The translations under genes were made by a program, and so were the position numbers. From the NCBI GenBank assembly GCA_014904845.1, contig MU119490.1, positions 51,008-64,963 on the forward strand: DNA of 13,956 nucleotides. The letters are read 5' to 3'. The DNA is from Acephala macrosclerotiorum (lineage: Eukaryota; Ascomycota; Leotiomycetes; Helotiales; Mollisiaceae). The notes under the pieces are model-generated. The model was not told where the DNA came from, did not search any database, and saw only the letters and a list, made by a program, of their open reading frames with translations. This document shows positions 1-8,523 of this stretch, piece after piece. The first letter of the stretch is position 1. Each line of letters begins with the position of its first letter.

Positions 1-119
1 GTGCTGGATCATGTAGAATAAGGTCATAATTCCATTGTTTGTTTACATTTAATGTTTTGGTGTTCTTGGGGATGTGGCCCGTGCGACGCTAAAATTGCCT
101 GCCGTCGTTGAGAGGATAG
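1..119. other. GC-balanced single-copy remnant at left edge
   Basis: This stretch has ordinary base composition and changes abruptly to AT-rich sequence at about 119-120, exactly where similarity to the inverted copy at the right end of the window begins. It is therefore sequence that was not a target of RIP. On the + strand a frame is open from 53 (after a TAA at 50-52) and runs without a stop into the degenerate family B frame. The residues before the junction include the string LKLPAVVERIE. I do not recognise this peptide, and no start codon or domain can be assigned. It could be a fragment of a host gene, or a diverged piece of the same element protein. Confidence 0.5.
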
Positions 120-829
120 AAAAAAAATCTCAGAAATTGAAATTATATATTTACAAAATAAAAGCTTTTATTGATCGAAAATATATTGAAAATTCTAAGA
201 ATTTTAATTTTTTTATTTTATTTTTTGTAAATTTAATACTTGTTAATACTAACGAAAAAATTATTAGCAATATTATTTACAAAGAATTTAAAGAAATTTA
301 TAACAAATTTTAAACTTTTTTTAAGAATCGATTTCGAGAATTTTTTAACGACGAATTATTTTTCAATAATATTCAATTTGAAAAAGTCGATACAATTTTT
401 AATATGATTCGCTACGTGAAATTTTTAGACTATTTTATTGTTCGATATAAAATTTTTTAATGATTAGATTATTAAAACTCGTTTAATAATAAATATTTGT
501 ATATTTATTAGTAAAAACAAATTGTAATTCAAATTAAATTAATTTTTTAATATTTTGAAATAAAAAAAATAAAAATGTTTTTTAGTAATAAATTTTTTTT
601 TAAATGCAAAACTAAAAAATTAATAGTATTTATAGAGAATAATCAAAAGTATTCAATTATTTCTAACGATAAATTTAAGTTTGAAATTCATTTACTTTTT
701 TTCTTTTTATTAAGTTTTAAAAGAAAAAAAAAATAAACTATAGAAAAGTTTAATATTAATAGAAATATTAAAAAAATTATCAAATTTTTGAAAAAAAACA
801 ACGATAATTTGAGAGATCTCGAGTTTTGA
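119..829 (+). pseudogene. Degenerate element protein (C-terminal part), stops created by RIP
   Basis: One + strand frame reads from the left junction to a TGA at 827-829. It is interrupted only by TAA, TAG or TGA codons of the kind expected from CAA, CAG and CGA: 311-313 (TAA), 458-460 (TAA), 461-463 (TGA), 473-475 (TAA) and several more around 509-560. The inverted copy proves this directly. It keeps CAA where this copy has TAA at 311, and carries TGA at 13272-13274 where this copy keeps CGA. The terminal stop is present in both copies (TGA here, TAA at 12774-12776), so it is probably the real end of the protein. The product is rich in Lys, Phe, Ile and Asn after mutation, with a recognisable string IDRKYIENSKN in both copies. 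No catalytic motif is identifiable, so the function (transposition protein of some kind) is inferred from the repeat context only. Confidence 0.6.
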
Positions 830-982
830 GTTCTTTATTTAAAGCGAATCTTTTTTCTTTTTTCTAATTCTTTTTTTCGAGACTCGAAACGAGCTCGTCA
901 TATGAGAAAACGATTGTAGTAAGACTATATACTCTCTCTTCAAATTTTTTTATAAATAGCTAGTTTCGAAAGCAATACTAGT

Positions 983-988
983 CACGTG
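983..988. promoter_or_regulatory. CACGTG palindrome conserved in both family B copies
   Basis: A CACGTG site (E-box type core) lies in the putative LTR and is retained in the inverted copy at 12616-12621 despite heavy mutation around it. Such sites are bound by bHLH proteins in fungi. A regulatory role is only inferred, and CpG-containing words generally survive better here. Confidence 0.25.
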
Positions 989-1052
989 TCTTCTAGTACA
1001 TAAAAAGCTTTCGTTTACTATAGATTAATCAACAACTTTTTCTATTTCTATT

Positions 1053-1087
1053 TTGATTGATTGATTGATTGATTTACGGATTACGGA
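1053..1087 (+). repeat. Short tandem repeats (TTGA)5 then (TTACGGA)2
   Basis: Five TTGA units (1053-1072) are followed by two TTACGGA units (1074-1087). The right-hand copy carries the same block, with units degraded by transitions. It lies inside the putative family B LTR. Confidence 0.7.
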
Positions 1088-1173
1088 TTACTTCGAATAA
1101 ATCTAGCCCACTGGCTAAGACGAACTGACCTACGGTTGGGCCTTTTTGCTTTGTGCTCCATTGCCCTTCTACA

Positions 1174-1244
1174 CTACTTTCTCGAGTTTAAAATCTGCCA
1201 TAAAATAATCAGACCGGGCCGTAGTCCAATGCGACTTCTTCTAC
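1174..1244 (-). other. Remaining 3' flank of the LysM-CBM20 gene
   Basis: Seventy-one bases of ordinary composition separate the gene's TAA from the family B terminus at 1173. This is what remains of the gene's 3' untranslated or intergenic sequence. An AT-rich patch at about 1188-1209 could carry a polyadenylation signal, but none is certain. Confidence 0.5.
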
Positions 1245-1880
1245 TTATCTCCAAACGTCTTGGATTACCTTCGTGCTTGCACAACCTGTTGGAGTTGAGA
1301 TACTATAGTTGGGCTCCGAACTCCATACTACAGTGCCATTATCAGAGACCCGGTAGTACTTGTACTCGATATACCCCCCTATAGTGAAGGATACAGAAGT
1401 TTCCCGAACATAACCGGAGAGGGAAAGAGGGAGACTATCAGCAAAGACCCAAGCGCCTAGCTCGGGCGCTGAGTCAGCTATGTAGATGATCTCGCCATCA
1501 GCTTGATTAGCCGTAGCGCCAGAGAGCTGGAAACTGATGATAGCAGTTGCACAAGCGGTTGAAATTGTGGTTGTAGGCGCTGAAGTTGTCGTACTTGGCA
1601 TCACATCATCGGACACCCCAACACAATAATATTCGCTTGCCCATAGCTCTGAACCACAATTGGCACCATCAGCGCCTAGGATTGAATTCCACGTGTAAAG
1701 CTGTGCCGGTGTAATGCCTTCTACTGCGAAGTCATAACATCCTAGACCAGAGATAGACTCTGCAAACTTGTTGCACGTGCTGATGATACCGGATTGTGTA
1801 GGTTTAGGGGCAGTAACCGATTTCCCCTTAGCGAGCGCCACTCGATCGAAAGTACCACTCTCGTAGAGTCTTAAATAAAT
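1245..1880 (-). pseudogene. LysM plus CBM20 carbohydrate-binding protein, 5'-truncated gene
   Basis: The frame is open for 211 residues from 1880 to a TAA at 1245-1247; the codon just upstream (1881-1883) is TAA. No ATG starts it. A GTG at 1841 is unlikely to be a start in a fungus, so this is the C-terminal part of a longer secreted protein whose signal peptide is lost. Counting from 1880, residues about 32-89 form a fungal LysM domain with four cysteines (36, 48, 75, 86) and the core GITPAQLYTWN. A Thr/Ser/Pro linker follows (about 90-108). Residues 110-211 form a CBM20 starch-binding domain: GEIIYIADSAPELGAW, then EYKYYR, VVWSSEPN and the family-typical end DVWR. Trp144, Lys174 and Trp186 match the starch-contact positions, and Cys110 and Cys200 the usual disulfide. 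LysM domains bind chitin or related N-acetylglucosamine polymers, and CBM20 binds starch or glycogen. No catalytic domain is present in what remains. The segment is not RIP-damaged, which fits single-copy sequence. A functional shortened product is improbable without a promoter or start. Confidence 0.85.
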
Positions 1881-2335
1881 TTACTAAAAATGTAATAAAA
1901 TATAATTTAAAAATCGGTTTAATATATTTTATACTTTGAAAGTTATAAAATCTTATAAAACTAAAATATTATAAATTACGTAAGTAATATTTATATAATT
2001 ATATTTTAAAAATTGAAAAATTAAATATTATTATTTAATAATAATATAATAATAATATAATAATATAAGTATTATATATACTTTAATAAGTTATTTATAA
2101 TATATAAATTAATTTTAAATAAATTTTTTTAATATTATATAATAATTTATTATAATATAATATAATAAAATTAAAAATTAAATTTTTTTATATATTTAAT
2201 TAATTTAAAATTAATTATATTATATTATATTATTTTTAAAATTAATTAATTTCATAAATTATTATTTTATATATTAATTTAATAAATTTATTTATATAAA
2301 AATTAAAAATATATTGTTTTTATTTGTTTTTATTA
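1881..2335. other. A/T desert between gene fragment and outer retrotransposon
   Basis: No gene, and no similarity to the other repeats in this window that I could see. From 2091 to 2315 only one base (C at 2253) is not A or T. Simple ATA/TAA repeats occur around 2035-2068. The change from GC-balanced gene to this sequence occurs within about ten bases near 1870-1880, so the gene's 5' end was lost by insertion or rearrangement here. It may be a fully RIP-mutated older repeat. Confidence 0.6.
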
Positions 2336-2559
2336 TATTGTTTTTTTAATATATAATATTCACGTGCGACTCGAAATCGTATATAATTAGTATTGTTTTA
2401 TTTTTATTTTCGAAGTAAAATTTTTGTATTTCGAATTTCATTTTTTAAATAAATACAATTAATTATAAATGAATACGTATATTAAAATTCAAAGAAAAAT
2501 TCTATATATATTTAAATCGTTTTATTAGTAAATTTAATATTTCTAATATAATATTAATA
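2336..2559 (+). repeat. LTR of outer family A copy (about 224 bp)
   Basis: It matches the reverse complement of 4522-4746 and 10501-10725 over its whole length. It begins TATTG (mutated from the TGTTG form) and ends AATATTAATA. It keeps CACGTGCGACTCGAAATCG at 2361-2379, the least degraded version of a block shared by all three LTRs. The 5 bases before it are TATTA; the partner duplication is not in the window. Confidence 0.8.
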
Positions 2560-3049
2560 TTGATTAATAGTTGCTTTCAATTACGAATTAGTAAAAATCT
2601 ATTAAAAAAAACAAAATACAATAAATTAAAAGTATTAATAAATTTATTATAAAAAATACTAAAAAATCTCGATTTAATATTATTAAATATTATTAAACTA
2701 TAAAATTTTTTTATTATTTTTTCTTATAAAAACGAAATTAAAATATTTAATTATTTTTCAAAAACTTAAAAAAATCAATTATAAAAAAATTCGTACTTTT
2801 AAATAATTAATTCAAATTTGCGTTTATTATATAAAATAATATTATTTCACGAAAAACTCGATCAAACAATTAATTAAATTATAATATTTATTATTTAATT
2901 TTAAATATTATATTAAATCAATATTTTTTTACTATTTTTTATTTTTTATTTCGATTATATTTATATTTTACAATTTCGAATCAATCGATTAAATAATATA
3001 CTAATATAATATTACAATTATATAAAGTTTCTACGAATTATAATTAAAA

Positions 3050-3180
3050 AACGTTTTATAGAAACGTTTATTGCAAACGTTTAATCAAACGTTTATTAAA
3101 AACGTTTATTAAAAAATACTTATCAAAAAACGTTTATCGAATTAATTAATAAAAAATATTTATTTTTTAAAAACGTTTAT
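3050..3180 (+). repeat. 13-bp minisatellite with ACGTTTATT core
   Basis: CGTTT words recur at 3052, 3065, 3078, 3090 and 3103, a spacing of 12-13 bases, with further degraded units at 3131 and 3174. The corresponding place in the inner copy (about 9972-10023) has fewer units, so the array has changed in copy number between the two retrotransposon copies. It lies between the LTR and the degenerate coding frame, in the leader region. Confidence 0.65.
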
Positions 3181-3225
3181 TTGTTTTTATATTCGTTTTT
3201 ATATTCGTTTTCTTTATTCGTTTTT
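3181..3225 (+). repeat. 12-bp tandem repeat TTCGTTTTTATA
   Basis: Units with CG at 3194, 3206 and 3219 are spaced 12-13 bases. The inner copy shows the same repeat on the other strand (CG at 9952 and 9964), directly beside the solo-LTR-like insertion. Confidence 0.6.
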
Positions 3226-3752
3226 AATATTTATTTTTATTAAAATAGTCAAATCGCTTATAAAACTATTTACAAAACTAATTACTTTTTATTTTTCGAA
3301 ATAATATTTAAAAAAATAAAATATAATATTTTCAAAAAAATATAAAATTTATTAATCAATACAAAAAATAAAAATTTAAACAAAATAATAATTAATATAT
3401 TTATTATATTTAATATTATATATTACAAATAAAACAAATATACAAATTATATTATATAAAAATACTTTAAAAATAATTTCGAAAAATAAATTAAAAATAC
3501 GTTTTTTAAAAAAAATATTAATTTTTATTCAAAAATTATAAAATATTTTATACGAACAAAAAATATAATTATCGAAAAACAAAAAACAAATCGCGAAAAT
3601 ACTCAAAAAAATTATTACAAACGAAAAAAAATACTATAAATAAATTAAAAAAATAATAATAAATCAATTAATAAATAAAAACAAATTTTATAATTACTTT
3701 AAATAAAATTCGAATAATATTTAAAATAAAATTACTCAAAATAATATTATTT

Positions 3753-4516
3753 TTTAAAACAATTTATTTCTATAATTATAATACTTTTAAATTCTAAATA
3801 TTTCAAATATTTAATTTTACGAAATTCGAATTTCAAATATACAATATTAAAATATACAATTTCTAAATATTCAATTTTCAAATTAATAATTTTACTAATT
3901 AATATACTAATAAAACAATTTACAAAATTAAAAAAATACAAATTTCAATTAAAATACTCAATTAAATAATAATTTTCAATATAATAATTTTCAATTTCTA
4001 TAAAATATATTAATAAAATCGTTTATAAATTTAATAAAAATATATATTAATAATAATAAAAAATATAATAAAAAACAATTTAATATTTTTAATATTAAAT
4101 TACAAATTTTTTATAATTATTATTTCAAAATTAAATTACTAAAAAATTAATATAATAAAATATTTTTTATTATATTTAAAAATCGTATAAATTTATTTTA
4201 TTATAATAAAATCGTAAAAAAAAATTATAATTTTATAATAATAATAAATACAATTCGAACGTATTTTAAAACGAACGAAAATCGATAATTGTATATATTT
4301 TTATAAAAAAAATTATATTACTACGAATTATTATTATTAATTAATCGAAAATCAAATTAAAATATTTTTAATTATTTTTCAATTAATTTCAATAAATTCA
4401 ACGTAATTTATTAAACGAATATTATATAAAATACAATTTTCGAGATCAAATTATTAATATTTATAAAAATATTAAAAAATATAATTTTATATTTTATAAA
4501 TTTATAAATATATTTC
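3753..4516 (+). pseudogene. Degenerate retrotransposon coding frame, possibly gag
   Basis: On the + strand the frame starting at 3753 can be followed towards the insertion point at 4521. Nearly all its interruptions are TAA, as expected where CAA codons were mutated by RIP, while CGA and GAA codons survive. The mutated product is rich in Asn, Ile, Lys, Phe and Tyr. Position, about 1.2 kb inside the first LTR, and a run of helical-looking segments without catalytic motifs would fit a gag-type capsid protein, but this is a weak inference. The minus-strand matching region of the inner copy is at about 8524-9275. A 64-codon minus-strand open frame at 3747-3941 in the same place is a chance antisense frame. 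Confidence 0.35.
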
Positions 4517-4521
4517 AAAAC
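4517..4521. repeat. Target-site duplication AAAAC, left
   Basis: AAAAC directly before the left LTR of the inner copy is repeated at 10726-10730 directly after the right LTR. The matching uninterrupted site inside the inner copy reads AAAGT on the minus strand (8519-8523). This differs only by transitions, which confirms that this is the insertion point within a copy of the same element. Confidence 0.85.
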
Positions 4522-4746
4522 TATTAATATTATACTAGGAATACTATATTATTAATAATATAATTTAAATGTACGTAAAGTTTCTCTTTGGATTTTAATA
4601 TATATATTGATTTATAATTAATTAAAAATTATTTAAAAAACGAAACTCGAAATATAAAAATTCTATTTCAAAAATGAAAATAAAATAATATTAATTATAT
4701 GCGATTTCGAACCGCACGTAAATATTATATAATATTTTTTTTAATA
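4522..4746 (-). repeat. Left LTR of inner family A copy (225 bp)
   Basis: It begins TATTAATATT and ends TTAATA on the + strand, corresponding to TGTTA...TAACA-type ends after C-to-T changes. It matches 10501-10725 base for base in length. The block GCGATTTCGAACCGCACGTA (4701-4720) is the best-preserved part. If the element is read on the minus strand this is its 3' LTR. Confidence 0.88.
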
Positions 4747-6597
4747 CTAATAATTTTTTTTGGTAATAAAAACGTTATTATTTTCAATAATTTAAATAAA
4801 TAAAATTGTTTTTTTATTATTATTATACGTTGTAAATATGTAAAATTCATTGATTTTAATACAAATAAAAATATTAAAAAAATAAAAATTATATAATTAA
4901 ACACTAAAAATAGTACTAGTTTATTAGTATTGTTTTTGAAATTCGTTGAAATTTATAAATTTCGAATTTAAAGAAATTTTTTTTATTTTTAATTTGAAAT
5001 TTCAAATAATAATAATATTAAAAACAAATATTTTTTTATTTATTTTTTCTATTTATTTTTTTTTTTTTTTCAATTTATTTTTTTATTCGCACTTTAAAAT
5101 AATTAATATTCAAAAACTTTTTTAAAATTTTATTATAATATTTATCGAATTATTTTAATTATTAATTTATTTAATTTTTTATAATTTTTTTCGTTCGTAT
5201 AATTATCGTAGAATTATAATATTGATTATTAAATACTTTTTTTTAATCGTTTTAAATTTAATTAAATATTCGTAAAATAAATACAAATTAATATATACAA
5301 TTATTTTATAATTATATTTATAATAAATTTAATTATTATTATTATATTGATTTTTTTATTATTTTATATATTTTTAAAATTAATATACTTTTAATAATTC
5401 GTTTGTTTTTAATAAAATTGTAATAAATAAATTTTTTTTAATTTTTAATTTTTTATTGTTTTTTTTATTTTCATTTATAAAAATAATTTTATATTCAATT
5501 TAAAAATTAAAATTTTTATTATTTACAAACAATTTATCGATAAAAACGAAAAATTTTATTATTAATAAATTTATAATAATATATTTAAATTTTTTATTTA
5601 ATATAATTATTTCGTTTTCGATTAAATTTTAATATTAAATATTTTTTTTTCAATTGTAATCAAAAAATAAAAATCGTATATAAACGTAATTATTAACATT
5701 TTTTTTTATAGTATTTATAATATATAATTTATTAGTATATTCTCGTTTTTATTATTTTATATAATAGTTTTAAAATTATTATAATAATATTCAATAAATA
5801 GAAATAATAAATTTGTTTTAATAAATATACGAATATTAATCGTTAAAAATTAATTATTAATTATATATATTTGTATAATATTACGAAATTATATTTTAAT
5901 TGTTTTATTTAAAAATTAAACCAAAAAAAATATTAATACGATAATAATTTATTGATTAATTTTTCAAATAATTAAAAATTATATAAAATTTTTTTTTTAT
6001 TATTATATTTTTAAATTATTAATTTTAATTTTTCATACGAATTATTGATAATTTTACTTTTGATTTTATTAATTAATTTCAAATTAAAAATACGAATATT
6101 AATATATTTAATAAAATCGAATTTAATAAATTTAAAAAAAAATTTTATAATCAAATTATCGATTTTTCTTTATTAAAATTTTTCGAACAATATTTCAAAT
6201 ATAATAATTATATTTTTTTTTTTGTAATTATAATAAAGAATTTTTATTAATTTTTTTTTTATTTATTATAAACATTATAAATATCTTATTTTTATTTCTA
6301 ATAATAATAATAAACGTATTATTGAAATTTTTATTATCGTTTTCGTTTTTAGTAAATTAATAATATTTATTTTATCGTGATTTTTTATTGAATATTTTTT
6401 TATTATTATGTAATTTTTTCGATCGTTTTTAATTGTATCGTTTTATTAATAATTTATTATTTAAATTTTTTTAATTTAATTTATTAAACGAAAAAAATAT
6501 AAAAAATATTTTTTTATTAATAATTTTTTTATAAACCATTTTTTTTATATAATACGATTTAATTATCATCGAATAAAATTTAATCGATTTATAAAAT
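4747..6597 (-). mobile_element. 3' interior of inner family A copy, present once in window
   Basis: This segment has no counterpart in the outer copy inside the window, because the outer copy ends at 12430, which corresponds to about 6598. By position it should hold the last part of pol and the 3' leader of the element. It is AT-rich throughout with long T runs and no usable reading frame. A TGGTAATAAAAACG word at 4761-4774 resembles a primer-binding site if the element were instead read on the + strand, so orientation is not fully settled. Confidence 0.55.
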
Positions 6598-8523
6598 ATA
6601 TTAATTATATATATTTTTCCGTTTATTATTAATAATTTATATAATTTTTTTTATATTTTTTTTTTTATTAAATGTATATATTCGAAAAAATTAATAAATT
6701 TAAAATAAATCTCGTATTCGAATTATTTTTTATTATAAACACATTTATAATTTAATGTTTAATATATAAATATTGTATTTTTTTTATAATTATACAAATT
6801 ATTTTAATTTTTTTAATTATTAATAAAAATAATACATTTTTAACGATTATTTTAAAATATATTTTTAAAATTAATAATATTAATATAATTTTATTTAATT
6901 TTATTAAATCGTTTATTATTTTAATTATTATTTATAAAATTAATTTTTTATTGATTTATTTACTAATAAATTCATTTCAAATAATTTTATAAATTTATTA
7001 TAATAAAATATAATATTTTTTTATTTTTTTTACGTTATTATAAATTTTAATAAAAAATTTTTGAATTTTAATTATTATTACTTTTATATATTATTAGAAT
7101 TTTATAAATAAAAATTTTTTTTTTACGTCGTAAATAAAATAATTTAATAATTTTTAATATATATCGATTTAATATATTCGAAAAATATTTTATATTATTT
7201 TGATAAATATATTTTTTAAAAATTTGATTATTTGAAATATTATTATTAAATTTATTTTTTATAATACTAATTTTTTATTTAAATATAAAATATTAATAAT
7301 AATAAAATAAATTTGAATTTTTTAAATAATTTATCGTATATTTAACAATAATAATAATATTTAATAAAATATTAAATATATTTCGTATTTATATTGTAAT
7401 TTACAAATTGAAATTTTTTTAATAAACGTTATATTAATAAATAATCGAATTATCAATATAATTATTATAATTCAATTTTAATAAAATAATTTTAAATTAA
7501 ATTTCTTTTTATTAATATAATAATATCTATAAATAGTTTTATTTTCGTACGATTAAAATATTTTTATTTTTATTTTATTTCTATTTTAAATATAAAATAA
7601 AAATAATATATTTATTAAAACGACGTAAAAATTATAATATTTAAAAACGTTTTAATTTAAATTATTTTTTGTAATAATATAATTTTTTTATTAAATCGAA
7701 TTTTAGAAATATTAATTATTAATATATTTAATTAAATTTTATTATTAATTTTTTATAGTATTTAAAATTATAATTAATTAATAATTAATATTTTTATAAT
7801 TTTATTATTTAGTATAATTTTTTAAAGAATTTCAAATAAATAACGATTTTTAAATATATATATTAAATTTTTATCGAATTATTATAATAATAAATTGAAT
7901 ATATTTTTTTTATAATAATATAACAAATAAATTAATCGTTTAAAATAATTATTATTTAAATATTATTTATTTTTTTAAATTCAATAAAAAAAATTTTATT
8001 TTTATTTTTTATTTTTATATTTATTAATAATTAATCAATTTTTTCAATTTTTTTTTTTTTTTAAAAAAGATTTATATTTTCGTATTTAATAAAAATTTTT
8101 TAATAATAAATCGTCGTAATATTACAATTAATAATATATTAAACGTATTATTAAAATTTGAAATATATTTATTATTATTTTTTTATTATATATTTCATTA
8201 ATTAATAATTTGATTTATTATAAATATAATATTTTTTTTAATAAATTTTTTTTAATAATTACGATTCGCGCGATAATTATTATTATTTCGAAATAGTTTT
8301 TTGTTTTTTTTATTAAATCAAAAAAATCGAAAAATCGAAATTAATTTATATTTATATTTTTTATCGCGTTTTTCGTATATTCAATTAATTTAATTTTAAT
8401 TAATTTTATTATAATTTTTTTTATTTTCTTAAAAATTATAATCGAAATTATTATTGTATTATTATACTTTTTATAAACGTATTGTAATATTGATCGCAAA
8501 TTGTAATTCAATATAAATACTTT
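6598..8523 (-). mobile_element. Middle interior of inner family A copy (pol region by position)
   Basis: The reverse complement of this region aligns with 10726-12430. Shared words include TTTGCGATCAA near the insertion site and the block around 6600-6740, which aligns with 12290-12430. The outer copy is about 220 bp shorter over this span, partly through a deletion near 11155. By position in the element it should encode pol, but mutation has left no reading frame or catalytic motif that I can name. Confidence 0.6.

Larger units (their letters stand above)
120..1173 (+). mobile_element. Family B retroelement, 3' part, RIP-degraded (left inverted arm)
   Basis: The segment is matched in inverted orientation by 12431 to about 13485, almost the same length. 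The inner edge is sharp: both copies end in TTCTACA (read on the minus strand at the right), and beyond it the flanks are unrelated. Differences between arms are mainly C/T and G/A transitions; for example GCTCCATTGCCC at 1149-1166 corresponds to a T-substituted version on the right. This is the signature of RIP. The segment holds a degenerate + strand coding frame (to 829), then a non-coding tail with a likely LTR (915-1173). The left end at 120 looks like a breakpoint, because the right copy continues in AT-rich sequence while the left switches to GC-balanced sequence. Class (LTR retroelement) is inferred, not proven. Confidence 0.75.
915..1173 (+). repeat. Putative 3' LTR of family B, left copy
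   Basis: The block starts with TGTAG (915-919) and ends with CTACA (1169-1173), a perfect 5-bp inverted terminus with the TG...CA ends typical of LTRs. The inverted copy at 12431-12689 has the same two ends and exactly the same length (259 bp). A purine-rich stretch (GAGAAAA, 904-910) lies just upstream, where a polypurine tract would be. A TATA-like stretch (near 1000) follows within it; the right copy has TATATAAAG at the matching place. The identification is inferred, since no 5' LTR partner is in the window. Confidence 0.45.
2336..4521 (+). mobile_element. Family A LTR retrotransposon, outer copy, 5' segment
   Basis: This segment is the reverse complement of the matching part of the inner copy (LTR 10501-10725 and internal 8519-10500), apart from RIP-type transitions, a 147-bp insertion in the inner copy and repeat-number differences. 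It begins with an LTR (2336-2559) and runs to 4521, where the inner copy is inserted between duplicated AAAAC. The interrupted element resumes at 10726. Orientation (5' to 3' on the + strand) is inferred: this strand is A-rich, its leftover non-CpG bases are mostly C rather than G, and a degenerate coding frame can be followed on it. No primer-binding site is recognisable after 2559. Confidence 0.8.

Noticed and set aside
74..313. A small complete gene starting at GTG 74
   Set aside because: GTG is not a normal fungal start, and the stop at 311 is TAA where the inverted copy has CAA. It is a fragment of a longer degraded frame.
1106..1141. GCCCA...TGGGC hairpin as a transposon terminus
   Set aside because: It has only a five-base stem, and similarity between the two family B copies continues past it to 1173, so it is not an element end.
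1136..1384. 82-codon open frame on the + strand
   Set aside because: It lies antisense to the LysM-CBM20 gene and across the family B terminus, and its peptide has no domain features. It is a shadow frame.
2030..2340. Replication origin or centromere in the A/T desert
   Set aside because: Composition alone is no evidence. No consensus or array structure is visible.
3747..3941. 64-codon open frame on the minus strand, rich in Ile, Phe and Lys
   Set aside because: It is antisense to the inferred coding strand of the outer retrotransposon, in extremely AT-rich sequence. The composition explains the peptide.
4545..4562. 18-base A/T palindrome in the family A LTR as a regulatory site
   Set aside because: A/T palindromes of this size are expected in such sequence, and the outer LTR does not keep it.
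4761..4775. TGGTAATAAAAACG as a tRNA primer-binding site
   Set aside because: It is fourteen bases away from the LTR end rather than adjacent, and its use would require the opposite element orientation to that suggested by strand composition and the degenerate frame.
6655..6740. Possible reverse transcriptase trace (minus strand reads FEYE then a patch resembling a mutated GLTN)
   Set aside because: The spacing is one residue short of the usual motif, and most positions would need assumed mutations. It is too weak to name as a domain.
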